A stretch of DNA of 64,000 nucleotides from Massilia sp. Bi118. GTDB taxonomy: Bacteria; Pseudomonadota; Gammaproteobacteria; Burkholderiales; Burkholderiaceae_D. Location of the stretch: positions 1-64,000 of the forward strand of contig NZ_CAKKMV010000013.1 of assembly GCF_918697865.1 (NCBI RefSeq). Reading direction: 5' to 3'. How positions within the stretch are numbered: position 1 is the first letter of the stretch; every line of letters starts with the position of its first letter. This document shows positions 18,107 to 25,910 of the stretch, in pieces. Both the position numbers and the translations under genes were made by a program. The notes beneath the pieces were generated by a model, which saw nothing but the letters and a program-made list of their open reading frames with translations, was not told the DNA's origin and did no database searches.

Positions 18107-18137
18107 TTGACCTTCCCACGATGGGAAGGTGTATCCT
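18107..18137 (+). promoter_or_regulatory. CueR-type promoter with 19-bp spacer and inverted-repeat operator
   Basis: TTGACC (-35) and TATCCT (-10) are separated by exactly 19 bp, the overlong spacing used by MerR-family regulators. The spacer is filled by ACCTTCCC-ACGAT-GGGAAGGT, a perfect 8-bp inverted repeat at 18110-18130 that matches the known CueR/CopA operator type. It points into the regulator gene starting 26 bases further on, so the regulator probably controls itself. Confidence 0.88.
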
Positions 18138-18162
18138 CGCTGGAACAATAGGAGCGATGAAC

Positions 18163-18555
18163 ATGTTGAATATCGGCGAAGCGGCCCAGGCCTCGGGCGT
18201 GTCGGCCAAGATGATCCGCCATTACGAATCGATCGGGCTGCTGCCGGCGGTGCGGCGGACGGCCTCCGGCTACCGTGTGTACGGCGAGCAGGACGTGCGC
18301 CTGCTGCAGTTCATCCACCGCGGCCGCGCGCTCGGTTTCCCGCTCGAGAAGATTGCGGATCTGCTGGCGCTGTGGCAGGACCAGAATCGCGCCAGCTTTG
18401 AGGTGCGCCAGCTGGCCGAACAGCACATCGCGGAACTGAACCGCAAGATCGCGGAACTGCAGGCGATGAAGCGCACGCTCGAGCAGCTGGCCCATTCCTG
18501 CCACGGCGACCAGCGTTCGGACTGTCCGATCCTCGACGACCTGGCGACGCACTGA
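18163..18555 (+). CDS. cueR: Copper-responsive MerR-family regulator, CueR-like
   Basis: Cytoplasmic Cu(I)/Ag(I) sensor that untwists overlong promoters. The 130-residue product has a MerR helix-turn-helix at the N-terminus (LNIGEAAQASGVSAKMIRHY), a long dimerisation helix, and the C-terminal metal-binding loop CHGDQRSDCPIL. This Cys-x7-Cys arrangement is that of monovalent-metal CueR proteins rather than ZntR or MerR. The ATG at 18163 has AGGAG 8 bases ahead; an ATG at 18157 is too close to it. A matching operator lies directly upstream. No copper ATPase or copper oxidase gene is in the window, so targets must lie elsewhere or be limited to itself. Confidence 0.9.
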   Translation: MLNIGEAAQASGVSAKMIRHYESIGLLPAVRRTASGYRVYGEQDVRLLQFIHRGRALGFPLEKIADLLALWQDQNRASFEVRQLAEQHIAELNRKIAELQAMKRTLEQLAHSCHGDQRSDCPILDDLATH

Positions 18556-18574
18556 CTAAAGCAGCTGCAGAAAC

Positions 18575-18620
18575 GCAAAACGCCGCAATCCTTTTGCAAA
18601 GATTGCGGCGTTTTGCGCCA
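18575..18620. terminator. Bidirectional terminator shared by cueR and the tRNA-Leu array
   Basis: GCAAAACGCCGCAATC and its exact complement form a perfect 16-bp stem (18575-18590 with 18601-18616) around a 10-base loop. The stem ends in A/T tracts on both sides, so it can terminate cueR reading rightward and the tRNA-Leu array reading leftward. Confidence 0.85.
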
Positions 18621-18648
18621 GAGACTTCTGGAAAACTACGGTAGCATT

Positions 18649-18733
18649 TGGTGCCCACGGAGGGACTCGAACCCCCACACCTCGCGGCACATGGACCTGA
18701 ACCATGCGCGTCTACCAATTCCGCCACGTGGGC
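18649..18733 (-). tRNA. tRNA-Leu(CAG), copy 1
   Basis: 85 bases including an encoded CCA. The acceptor stem pairs GCCCACG with CGTGGGC, the D-arm reads GGCGGAATTGGTAGACGC, the anticodon loop is TTCAGGT (anticodon CAG) and the T-arm contains GGTTCGAGTCC. A variable arm of leucine type is present. It reads CUG, the dominant leucine codon in this GC-rich sequence. Confidence 0.97.
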
Positions 18734-18770
18734 ATGACAAACAACAGGTACTGCAAACTACGGTAGCATT

Positions 18771-18855
18771 TGGTGCCCACGGAGGGACTCGAACCCCCAC
18801 ACCTCGCGGCACATGGACCTGAACCATGCGCGTCTACCAATTCCGCCACGTGGGC
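18771..18855 (-). tRNA. tRNA-Leu(CAG), copy 2
   Basis: Identical to the other copies over the full 85 bases, with anticodon CAG and an encoded CCA. It is separated from copy 1 by a 37-base spacer that is similar but not identical to the other spacers. Confidence 0.97.
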
Positions 18856-18893
18856 ATTACAAACAACTAGTACTGCAACAACAAGGTAGCTTT

Positions 18894-18978
18894 TGGTGCC
18901 CACGGAGGGACTCGAACCCCCACACCTCGCGGCACATGGACCTGAACCATGCGCGTCTACCAATTCCGCCACGTGGGC
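18894..18978 (-). tRNA. tRNA-Leu(CAG), copy 3
   Basis: Identical 85-base tRNA-Leu with anticodon CAG and an encoded CCA, 38 bases from copy 2. Confidence 0.97.
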
Positions 18979-19013
18979 ATGCAAACTACTTTTGACAAGA
19001 ACAAGACCGGCTT

Positions 19014-19098
19014 TGGTGCCCACGGAGGGACTCGAACCCCCACACCTCGCGGCACATGGACCTGAACCATGCGCGTCTACCAATTCCGCCACGTGGGC
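19014..19098 (-). tRNA. tRNA-Leu(CAG), copy 4
   Basis: Identical 85-base tRNA-Leu with anticodon CAG and an encoded CCA, 35 bases from copy 3. It is the promoter-proximal copy of the leftward array, which would be transcribed as one precursor ending at the hairpin near 18575-18620. Confidence 0.97.
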
Positions 19099-19461
19099 CG
19101 GGTCTTGCAATCATCGCTCGACGTCGCCGTCGAATTCCGCTACGATATCAGGCTTTGCCGATTTGCGCTAGACCAACTTTCGATCTGCTTTTTCGCCGGC
19201 TGCACCTTCGCAGCAATCCCCGCATCCGGCTGGGCCGTTTGCGAAGAGACCGAAAGTATAGCGGATGAATGGCAAATGTCAAAGGCCCAACGGAAGGATG
19301 CCCGCAGCACGCTTGCACGGCGCATGTTAGGCGAATACCCCGTGTCTCCGTTACACTACGCCTGTCAAGGTGTCAATCCAACCAACATTGCGCCGCCAGC
19401 AAGTGCAAGCAAGCATTCGCGACTGGCGCGTCACTGGCTTAACAAGAATAGAAAACACGAT
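19099..19461. other. Divergent leader region between the tRNA-Leu array and rnr
   Basis: About 360 bases with no convincing gene. It must hold the leftward tRNA promoter and the rightward rnr promoter, but I could not pick out a clean -35/-10 pair with normal spacing for either. An open frame continuous with rnr runs back into tRNA copy 4; its predicted residues do not resemble RNase R, so I treat it as untranslated leader. Confidence 0.4.
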
Positions 19462-22080
19462 TTGAAGCACCCAACTCATACCATTCCAAGCCGCGAGGAG
19501 ATTCTCGGCGTTTTCCGCGATGCCAAGGGGCCGCTCGATAGCGGCGCACTGGTACGCGCCCTGCAGGTGGATCCGGAAGCGGAAGGCGTCCTCACGCGCC
19601 GCTTGAATGCGATGGAACGCGACGGCCAGCTCCGCGCGAATCCCGCCGGCCAGTATGCATTGACCGACCACTCGAGCTTCGTCTCCGGCCGCGTCAGCGC
19701 GCACCGCGACGGCTACGGCTTCGTGATCCCGGACGAACCGGGCGACGACCTGTTCCTGCCCGATAAGGAGATGCAGAAGGTCCTGCACGGCGACAAGGTC
19801 CTGGCCCGCGTCGTCGGTACCGATCGCCGCGGCCGTCCCGAGGGCACGATCGTCGAAGTCACCGAGCGCGCCAACACCCACATCATCGGCCGCCTGCTGC
19901 AGGAAAACGGCGTATGGATCGTGGCGCCGGAAGACAAGCGCATCGCCCAGGACATCCTGGTCGACGGCTCGCCGGGCAAGGCGAAGTCGGGGCAGGTGGT
20001 CAGCGTCGAGCTGGTCGAGCAGCCCTCGCGCTTCCGCCAGCCGATCGGCCGCATCGTCGAGGTGCTGGGCGAGCTGGACGACCCGGGCATGGAGATCGAG
20101 ATCGCGGTCCGCAAATTCGGCGTGCCGCACGTGTTCTCGCCCGCCGCGATCAAGCAGGCCAACAAGCTGCCGAACGAAGTCCGCGACGCCGACCTGGGCA
20201 ACCGCGTCGACCTGCGCGACGTGCCGCTGGTGACCATCGACGGCGAAGACGCGCGCGACTTCGACGATGCGGTCTACTGCGAACCCGTCAAGATCGGCCG
20301 CACCCGCGGCTACCGCCTGCTGGTGGCGATCGCCGACGTCAGCCACTACGTGAAGCCGGGCGATGGCCTGGACAACGATGCGATCGAGCGCTCGACTTCG
20401 GTCTACTTCCCGCGCCGCGTGATCCCCATGCTGCCGGAGAAGCTGTCGAACGGCCTGTGCTCGCTGAACCCGGCGGTCGACCGCCTGTGCCTGGTGTGCG
20501 ACATGGTCGTCACCGCGGCAGGGGAGGTCACGGCTTACCAGTTCTACCCGGCCGTGATGCACTCGGCGGCGCGCCTGACCTATAACGAGGTCGCCGCCAT
20601 CCTCGGCAACACCAAGGGTCCTGAAGCGGGGCGCCGTCCCGGCATCGTGCCGCACCTGCTGAACCTGAACGAAGTGTTCCGCGCGCTGCTGCAGCAACGC
20701 CAGGCGCGCGGCGCGATCGATTTCGAGACCACCGAGACCTACATCGTCTGCAATGCGATGGGCAAGATCGAGAAGATCATCCCGCGCACCCGCAACGATG
20801 CGCACCGCCTGATCGAGGAATGCATGCTGGCGGCGAACGTCTGCGCGGCCGATTTCCTGATCCGCCACGACCAGCCGAGCACCTTCCGCATCCACGCGGT
20901 GCCGACAGAAGAAAAGCTGAACCAGCTGCGCACCTTCCTGAAGCAGGTCGGCCTGAACCTGGGCGGCGGCATGAAGCCGGAGGCGCGCGACTACGCCGAG
21001 CTGATGCAGCAGATCAAGGAGCGCCCGGACGCGACCCTGCTGCAGACCATGCTGCTGCGTTCGATGCAGCAGGCGGTCTACAGCCCGGACAACGTCGGCC
21101 ACTTCGGCCTCGCCTACGAACACTACGCCCACTTCACCAGCCCGATCCGCCGCTATCCGGACCTGCTGACCCACCGCGCCATCAAGGCGGTCCTGCTGGG
21201 TAAAAAATACGAGCCGACCGGGATCGACCTGTCCAAGCTGAACAGCACGGTGTCGAACGCGACCCGCAAGCAACAGGCCAAGGACAAGGCCGCCGGCACG
21301 CAAAAGGATCCGAAGGACCTGACGGTCTGGGATGCGCTGGGCGTGCACTGCTCGGCCAACGAGCGCCGCGCCGACGAAGCCTCGCGCGACGTCGAGAACT
21401 GGCTCAAGTGCTACTACATGAAGGACCGCCTGGGCGAATCCTTCACCGGCGTGATCTCGGGCGTGACGCCGTTTGGCATCTTCGTGCAGCTGGACGAGCT
21501 GTTCGTCGAGGGCCTGGTGCACGTGACCGGCCTCGGACAGGACTATTTCGAGTACGACGAAGCGCGCCACGAACTGCGCGGCAAGAACAGCGGCCAGGTG
21601 TATGCGCTGACCGGCCAGGTGACCGTGCAGGTCGCGCGCGTGGATCTGGAAGCGCGCAAGATCGACCTGGTGCTGGCCGAGCCCGAGCAGAAGGGCATTC
21701 CGGCGCCGCTGGAACGCGCCCGCGCCGCCGCCGCCGACGCCATGGGATCGAAGCCGCCGCGCCGCCGCAAGGCCAAGGAAGCCGCCAACGGCCGCGTCGC
21801 CGCGGTGCCGGCCTCGCCGCAGCAGGTGCACGGCATGAAGGGCGAGCCGCCGGTGCCGCCCGATTTCAGCGCCAGCGACGAGAGCGAGGACGACATCGTC
21901 TTCGTGCCGCCGACCCGCCGCAGCCGCAAGGCCGGCGGTGGCAATGGCAATGGCAGCGGCAACGCCAAGCCGGCCGCAAAGAAAACGGCAGCGAAGAAAA
22001 CCGCAGCAAAACAGAGCGCTCCGCGCAAGAGCGCCGCAAAGGCCCCCAGGGCCGCCTCCAAAACCAGTAAAAAGAAGTAA
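19462..22080 (+). CDS. rnr: Ribonuclease R
   Basis: Processive 3'-5' exoribonuclease of the RNB family that degrades structured RNA. Domains in order: winged-helix region (SREEILGVFRDAKGPLDSGA), two cold-shock/OB domains (VSGRVSAHRDGYGFVIPDE), the RNB catalytic domain with the Asp cluster TIDGEDARDFDDAVYC, an S1 domain (GVISGVTPFGIFVQLDELF), and a Lys/Ala/Arg-rich tail (AAKKTAAKKTAAKQSA) seen in RNase R but not RNase II. I chose a TTG at 19462 (start of KHPTHTIPSREE) because homology begins there and no nearby ATG is in frame; the ribosome site is weak, so the start is uncertain. Product ~872 residues. rlmB follows after 4 bases, as in the common rnr-rlmB operon. Confidence 0.94.
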   Translation: MKHPTHTIPSREEILGVFRDAKGPLDSGALVRALQVDPEAEGVLTRRLNAMERDGQLRANPAGQYALTDHSSFVSGRVSAHRDGYGFVIPDEPGDDLFLPDKEMQKVLHGDKVLARVVGTDRRGRPEGTIVEVTERANTHIIGRLLQENGVWIVAPEDKRIAQDILVDGSPGKAKSGQVVSVELVEQPSRFRQPIGRIVEVLGELDDPGMEIEIAVRKFGVPHVFSPAAIKQANKLPNEVRDADLGNRVDLRDVPLVTIDGEDARDFDDAVYCEPVKIGRTRGYRLLVAIADVSHYVKPGDGLDNDAIERSTSVYFPRRVIPMLPEKLSNGLCSLNPAVDRLCLVCDMVVTAAGEVTAYQFYPAVMHSAARLTYNEVAAILGNTKGPEAGRRPGIVPHLLNLNEVFRALLQQRQARGAIDFETTETYIVCNAMGKIEKIIPRTRNDAHRLIEECMLAANVCAADFLIRHDQPSTFRIHAVPTEEKLNQLRTFLKQVGLNLGGGMKPEARDYAELMQQIKERPDATLLQTMLLRSMQQAVYSPDNVGHFGLAYEHYAHFTSPIRRYPDLLTHRAIKAVLLGKKYEPTGIDLSKLNSTVSNATRKQQAKDKAAGTQKDPKDLTVWDALGVHCSANERRADEASRDVENWLKCYYMKDRLGESFTGVISGVTPFGIFVQLDELFVEGLVHVTGLGQDYFEYDEARHELRGKNSGQVYALTGQVTVQVARVDLEARKIDLVLAEPEQKGIPAPLERARAAAADAMGSKPPRRRKAKEAANGRVAAVPASPQQVHGMKGEPPVPPDFSASDESEDDIVFVPPTRRSRKAGGGNGNGSGNAKPAAKKTAAKKTAAKQSAPRKSAAKAPRAASKTSKKK

Positions 22081-22084
22081 TTGA

Positions 22085-22831
22085 ATGAAAAATAAAATGA
22101 TTTTCGGCTTCCATGCGGTGACCTCGCGGCTGCGCCACGAGGCCCAATCGGTGGAAGAGATCTTCGTCGACGCCGGCCGCAACGACCGCCGCATGACGGA
22201 CCTCATCGCCCACGCCAAGCAGCACGGCGTGCGCGTGATGCCGGTCGAGGCCGAGCGCCTCGACAAGATCGTCGGCACCCGCCGCCACCAGGGCGTGATC
22301 GCCTTCGCCAGCCAGCTGTCGCTGGCGCGCAACCTGGATGAGCTGCTGGATGCGGTGGACGGCCCGCCCCTGCTGCTGATCCTGGACGGCATCACCGACC
22401 CGCACAACCTGGGCGCCTGCCTGCGCGTGGCCGACGGCGTCGGCGCGCATGCCGTGATCGCCCCGAAGGACCGCTCGGTCGGCCTGAACGCCACCGCGGC
22501 CAAGGTTGCCAGCGGCGCCGCCGAAACCGTGCCCTACATCACCGTGACCAACCTGGCGCGCACCATGCGCGACCTGAAGGAACGCGGCATCTGGCTGATC
22601 GGCACCTCCGACGACGCCGACAAGGGCCTGTACGAAGGCGACTTCACCGGCCCGACCGCGCTGGTGATGGGTTCGGAAGGCGAGGGCATGCGCCGCCTGA
22701 CCCGCGAAACCTGCGACGTGCTGGTCAACATCCCGATGTTCGGCTCGGTCGAGAGCCTGAACGTGTCGGTGGCTTCGGGCGTCTGCCTGTACGAGGCGCG
22801 CCGCCAGCGCCTGGCCCTGGAGCCCAAATAA
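22085..22831 (+). CDS. rlmB: 23S rRNA (guanosine-2'-O)-methyltransferase RlmB
   Basis: SpoU-family SAM-dependent enzyme that methylates the ribose of G2251 in 23S rRNA. The 248-residue protein has an N-terminal substrate-binding domain ([29 protein letters not shown]) and the SPOUT knot with the three family motifs: [31 protein letters not shown], and [20 protein letters not shown]. It is 4 bases downstream of rnr and closes the operon; a palindromic REP-type hairpin follows right after the stop. Confidence 0.96.
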   Translation: MKNKMIFGFHAVTSRLRHEAQSVEEIFVDAGRNDRRMTDLIAHAKQHGVRVMPVEAERLDKIVGTRRHQGVIAFASQLSLARNLDELLDAVDGPPLLLILDGITDPHNLGACLRVADGVGAHAVIAPKDRSVGLNATAAKVASGAAETVPYITVTNLARTMRDLKERGIWLIGTSDDADKGLYEGDFTGPTALVMGSEGEGMRRLTRETCDVLVNIPMFGSVESLNVSVASGVCLYEARRQRLALEPK

Positions 22832-22832
22832 C

Positions 22833-22859
22833 GTCGTTCCCGCGCAGGCGGGAATCCAA
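22833..22859. repeat. REP-type palindrome directly after rlmB
   Basis: 27 bases containing TTCCCGC-GCAG-GCGGGAA, flanked by GTCG and TCCAA. The same 27-mer with one difference recurs twice near 54.6 kb. Its position immediately after a stop codon suggests it also acts as a transcript-end hairpin, although no T-run follows. Confidence 0.8.
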
Positions 22860-22925
22860 GTCATGCAGTTGGCCAAGCATCGGCGCCCTAAGCAAACACC
22901 GCCCGGATAAGCTACCATTCGGGCT

Positions 22926-23666
22926 ATGTTGTTTACCAAGCTACGCGAAGATATCCAGAGCATCATCGAACGTGACCCGGCCGCCCGCAACGGCTGGGAG
23001 GTGCTCACCTGCTACCCCGGCCTGCATGCGGTCGTCATGCACGGCTGGGCGCATGCCTGCTGGCGCATCGGCCTGAAGTGGCCGGGGCGCTTCATTTCCT
23101 ACATTGCCCGCATCATCACCGGTATCGAGATCCACCCGGGCGCCACCATCGGCCGCCGGGTCTTCATCGACCATGGCTTCGGCGTGGTGATCGGCGAGAC
23201 CGCCGTGGTCGGCGACGACTGCACCATCTACCAGGGCGTGACCTTGGGCGGCACCACCCTGGTGGCCGGCACCAAGCGCCATCCGACGCTGGAGCGCGGC
23301 GTGATCGTCGGCGCCGGCGCCCAGGTGCTGGGCGCTTTCACGGTGGGCGAATACGCCAAGATCGGCTCGAATGCGGTGGTGGTCAAGCCGGTGCCGTCCG
23401 GCGCCACCGCGGTCGGCAATCCGGCCCACATCGTGCGCAAGGAAGACCAGGCTCGGCACGCACAGATGTTCGCGGCCTACGGCGTCACGCCCAACGGCGA
23501 CGATCCGCTGTCGAAGGCGCTGCGCAACCTGATCGACCACGTGGCCCGGCAGGACGAGCAGATCGAGCGCATGTGCTCGACCATGAAGGGGGCCGGCATC
23601 TCCTGCAATGGCCTGGCCGACAACGACAAGCTCGATCAGGCGCAACTGAACCGCCTGGTCGAATGA
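22926..23666 (+). CDS. cysE: Serine O-acetyltransferase
   Basis: Acetyl-CoA + L-serine to O-acetylserine, first step of cysteine synthesis. The 246-residue protein has the SATase N-terminal helical domain (LREDIQSIIERDPAARNGWE; HGWAHACWRIGLKWPGRF) and a left-handed beta-helix of hexapeptide repeats with the catalytic and binding block IHPGATIGRRVFIDHGFGVV, IGETAVVGDDCTIYQGVTLG and GTTLVAGTKRHPTLERGV. Stands alone, upstream of the YceH-like gene with a 25-base gap. A promoter-like AAGCTACCATTCGGGCT precedes it; no T-box or other riboswitch is visible. Confidence 0.95.
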   Translation: MLFTKLREDIQSIIERDPAARNGWEVLTCYPGLHAVVMHGWAHACWRIGLKWPGRFISYIARIITGIEIHPGATIGRRVFIDHGFGVVIGETAVVGDDCTIYQGVTLGGTTLVAGTKRHPTLERGVIVGAGAQVLGAFTVGEYAKIGSNAVVVKPVPSGATAVGNPAHIVRKEDQARHAQMFAAYGVTPNGDDPLSKALRNLIDHVARQDEQIERMCSTMKGAGISCNGLADNDKLDQAQLNRLVE

Positions 23667-23691
23667 GCATTTTAATTACTCGAATGAGCAG

Positions 23692-24369
23692 ATGAGCGAT
23701 AACGACATTCCCGGCAGCTTCGACCCAGCATCCGACCTGGATCCCAATGAAATCCGCGTGCTGGCCGTGCTGGCCGAAAAAGAAGCGCTCACGGCCGACA
23801 ATTACCCGATGTCGCTGAACGCGGTCATGAACGGCTGCAACCAGCTGTCGAGCCGCGATCCGGTCATGCAGCTGTCCGAGGACGTGGTCCACGACACCCT
23901 GCAGCGCCTCATGCAGCGCAAGCTGGTGGGCAGCATGTCGCAGGCCGGCGCGCGCGTGATCAAGTACGAGCACCGTATGCGCATCAAGTGGTCGCTGGAG
24001 CAGGACAAGGTGGCGGTGCTGGCCGTGCTGATGCTGCGCGGCCTGCAGACCGCCGGCGAGATCCGCACCCGCAGCGGGCGCCTGCACGAGTTCAAGTCGG
24101 TGGCCGAGGCGGAGAGCGCGCTGCAGTTCCTGATCGATAAGTATCCGCCGCTGGTGGTGCGCCTGGAGCGCGCGCCCGGCACCAAGGAGCCGCGCTACGG
24201 CCAGCTGCTGGGTGGGGAGATCGACGTGGCGCGCATGGATGCGGCGCCTTCGGGTGGCTCTGCCGGCGGTGGGCGCACGGCCCAGCTGGAGCAGGAAGTG
24301 GCGGCGCTGCGTGCGGAAGTCGACGAACTGAAGGCCCAGTTCGCGGCCTTCCGCCAGCAGTTCGAATAA
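23692..24369 (+). CDS. YceH-like protein (UPF0502/DUF480)
   Basis: The 225-residue cytoplasmic protein belongs to the YceH/DUF480 family: tandem winged-helix domains with EIRVLAVLAEKEALTADNYP, MSLNAVMNGCNQLSSRDPVM, and LRGLQTAGEIRTRSGRLHEF. The C-terminus carries a short coiled coil (LEQEVAALRAEVDELKAQF) after a Gly/Ser-rich linker. The family is widespread and conserved but its role is not settled. It follows cysE closely on the same strand and converges on the exported-protein cluster. The start is preceded by GAATGAGCAG, a weak ribosome site. Confidence 0.9.
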   Translation: MSDNDIPGSFDPASDLDPNEIRVLAVLAEKEALTADNYPMSLNAVMNGCNQLSSRDPVMQLSEDVVHDTLQRLMQRKLVGSMSQAGARVIKYEHRMRIKWSLEQDKVAVLAVLMLRGLQTAGEIRTRSGRLHEFKSVAEAESALQFLIDKYPPLVVRLERAPGTKEPRYGQLLGGEIDVARMDAAPSGGSAGGGRTAQLEQEVAALRAEVDELKAQFAAFRQQFE

Positions 24370-24375
24370 GCGCTT

Positions 24376-25107
24376 TTACGGCGCGGGCGCAGCGTACTTC
24401 AGGGTGATCAGCGCATCGTCCGGCCAGGCCGGATTGCCGAGCGGCGCCATGTAGCTGTCCCTGTGCGACTCCAGCTCGAGCTCGGCCGAGCGGCCGCCGT
24501 GGCTGATGACGGCGCCCTCGAGCTCGCGCCCGGCGGGAAAGGACGCGTTCATGTCCTTCTTGCCGCACCAGTCGGTGCTGAGCATCATCGTGTTGATCGC
24601 GGCCCGAGCCAGGAATGGAATCTGGTCCTTGGCGATGGCCACGCTGACCCGGCATTCGAGGCGCAGATCGCCCAGCCGGCGCACATTGTCCGGCAGGCCC
24701 GGCGTACGGATCTCGGGCCGCGCGCTGAAGCGGCCGCGCTTCTGGTTCAGGATGAAATAGGCGTCGGCATCGTAGGCAGCCTGGCTGCGCGCGATGTCGA
24801 CCAGGCCGGCGGCATCGATCGCCACCGGCGTCGAGCCGTCGTCGCTGGCCAGGCGCAGCGCCAGGCCATCGGCCGTCGCCACCGGCTTGCCGTCGGCGCC
24901 CAGCACGCGGAAGCGCAGCGGCGCCGCCGGCGCCATCTTGCGATATTCATCGAAGGCATCCAGGCCGGCCCAGATGCTGCGGTAGGAGCGCATCTCCGGG
25001 TTCCGGATGCTGTTGACCTCGACCGAATGCGGCGCGGGCGCAGGCGTCTCGGCCGCGTGCGCGCCGGCGGCCAGCGCCGCCAGCAGGAGCAGGGCGGCGG
25101 GCCTCAA
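24376..25107 (-). CDS. Exported protein of unknown function, third of three tandem paralogs
   Basis: The 243-residue product has a signal peptide (RPAALLLLAALAAGAHA). It shares with the next two genes the blocks IRNPEMRSYRSIWAGLD, a -PGL- turn, GDLRLECRVSVAIAKDQIPF and MMLSTDWC, including two conserved cysteines. It starts at a TTG that overlaps the stop of the upstream paralog (TTGA), so the trio is translationally coupled. This copy is the shortest and most diverged. I recognise no catalytic motif and no named domain. It ends the leftward GntR-ABC operon and converges on the YceH-like gene. Confidence 0.75.
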   Translation of the reverse strand: MRPAALLLLAALAAGAHAAETPAPAPHSVEVNSIRNPEMRSYRSIWAGLDAFDEYRKMAPAAPLRFRVLGADGKPVATADGLALRLASDDGSTPVAIDAAGLVDIARSQAAYDADAYFILNQKRGRFSARPEIRTPGLPDNVRRLGDLRLECRVSVAIAKDQIPFLARAAINTMMLSTDWCGKKDMNASFPAGRELEGAVISHGGRSAELELESHRDSYMAPLGNPAWPDDALITLKYAAPAP

Positions 25108-25910
25108 GGCGCGTCCCCCTTTAAGATCTCCGGCGAGGTGACCGGATCGCCCGGCGCCGGCGGCGGCGCCGGCTGGAACGCATATTCCACCTCGACGATC
25201 GCGTCATTGCTCCAGCTGGTATCGCCGATCGGCAGGCGGAAGCTCTTGCCCTCGACCTTCAGCGCCAGGCTGCGCTCGCCCTCGCGCAGGGTGGCCGCGC
25301 TCAGTCGCGCATTGGCCTTGCGCGGCCAGGTCCGGTCGCCGCCCTTCGGCGTCGCGCCCTTGAACCACGAGCACCAGTCGGCGGTCAGCATCAGGCTGTT
25401 GACCATCGCATTCGCCCAGAACGGAATCTCTTCCTTGCCGATCGCAACCTTCACCTGGCAATCGAGGCGGACGTCGCCCATCCGGTACTGCCTGTCGTCC
25501 AGGCCCGGGCTGCGTATATAGGTCTCGAAGCGGGCATCGCGCTTCTTGCGGTTCAGGAGCACCTCGGCCCTGGCGTCCCAGGCCGCCTGGCTGCGCGGGA
25601 TCGAAAAGCGCCGCTCCTGGTCGATCGCGAGCGGGATCGAGAAGTCGTCGGCGGCGATGCGCACCGCCAGCGGCTCCCCAATCAGCGCATTGTCGCGCTG
25701 CCCCTCGATCTGGAAGCGCAGCTGCGGCACGGCGGGCGCCAGCGCATGCAGCTCGTCGAACTTGTCCAGCCCCGCCACGACGGCGCGGTAGCTGTGCAGG
25801 TCGGGATTCTTGACGGCGTTGATGTGGACGGTGGCGTCGTCCTTGTCCGGCTCCGCGGCGAAGGCGGAACCGGCGGCGCAGGCCAGCAGAAGGGTGGCAG
25901 TGAATTTCAC
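25104..25910 (-). CDS. Exported protein of unknown function, second of three tandem paralogs
   Basis: The 268-residue product starts at a GTG (25910) overlapping the stop of the first paralog (GTGA) and begins with a signal peptide (KFTATLLLACAAGSAFA). The frame is open far upstream through the transporter genes, but that part is a shadow. Family blocks: VKNPDLHSYRAVVAGLDKFD, RSPGLDDRQYRMGDVRLDCQ, VAIGKEEIPFWANAMVNSL, LTADWC, and a C-terminal LPIGDTSWSNDAIVEVEYAF repeated in the first paralog as VPIGDTSWGNEAIVE. A Pro-rich tail follows. The C-terminal beta-rich part looks like an adhesion or substrate-binding fold, but this is a guess. Confidence 0.75.
   Translation of the reverse strand: MKFTATLLLACAAGSAFAAEPDKDDATVHINAVKNPDLHSYRAVVAGLDKFDELHALAPAVPQLRFQIEGQRDNALIGEPLAVRIAADDFSIPLAIDQERRFSIPRSQAAWDARAEVLLNRKKRDARFETYIRSPGLDDRQYRMGDVRLDCQVKVAIGKEEIPFWANAMVNSLMLTADWCSWFKGATPKGGDRTWPRKANARLSAATLREGERSLALKVEGKSFRLPIGDTSWSNDAIVEVEYAFQPAPPPAPGDPVTSPEILKGDAP

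Noticed and set aside
18641..19100. Regularly spaced repeats at 18.6-19.1 kb as a CRISPR array
   Set aside because: The repeated units are complete tRNA-Leu genes of 85 bases with encoded CCA; the spacers are similar to each other rather than unique.
19069..19461. In-frame upstream extension of rnr beginning inside tRNA-Leu copy 4
   Set aside because: The residues do not resemble RNase R and the frame overlaps a tRNA; a leader is the simpler reading.
19351..22503. A 1050-residue open frame on the minus strand opposite rnr and rlmB
   Set aside because: It is antisense to two well-recognised genes, rich in Arg/His/Ala as expected for a GC-rich shadow frame, and shows no domain or motif. Similar long shadows opposite tssM, clpV, the dehydratase and the GPH symporter were rejected for the same reason.
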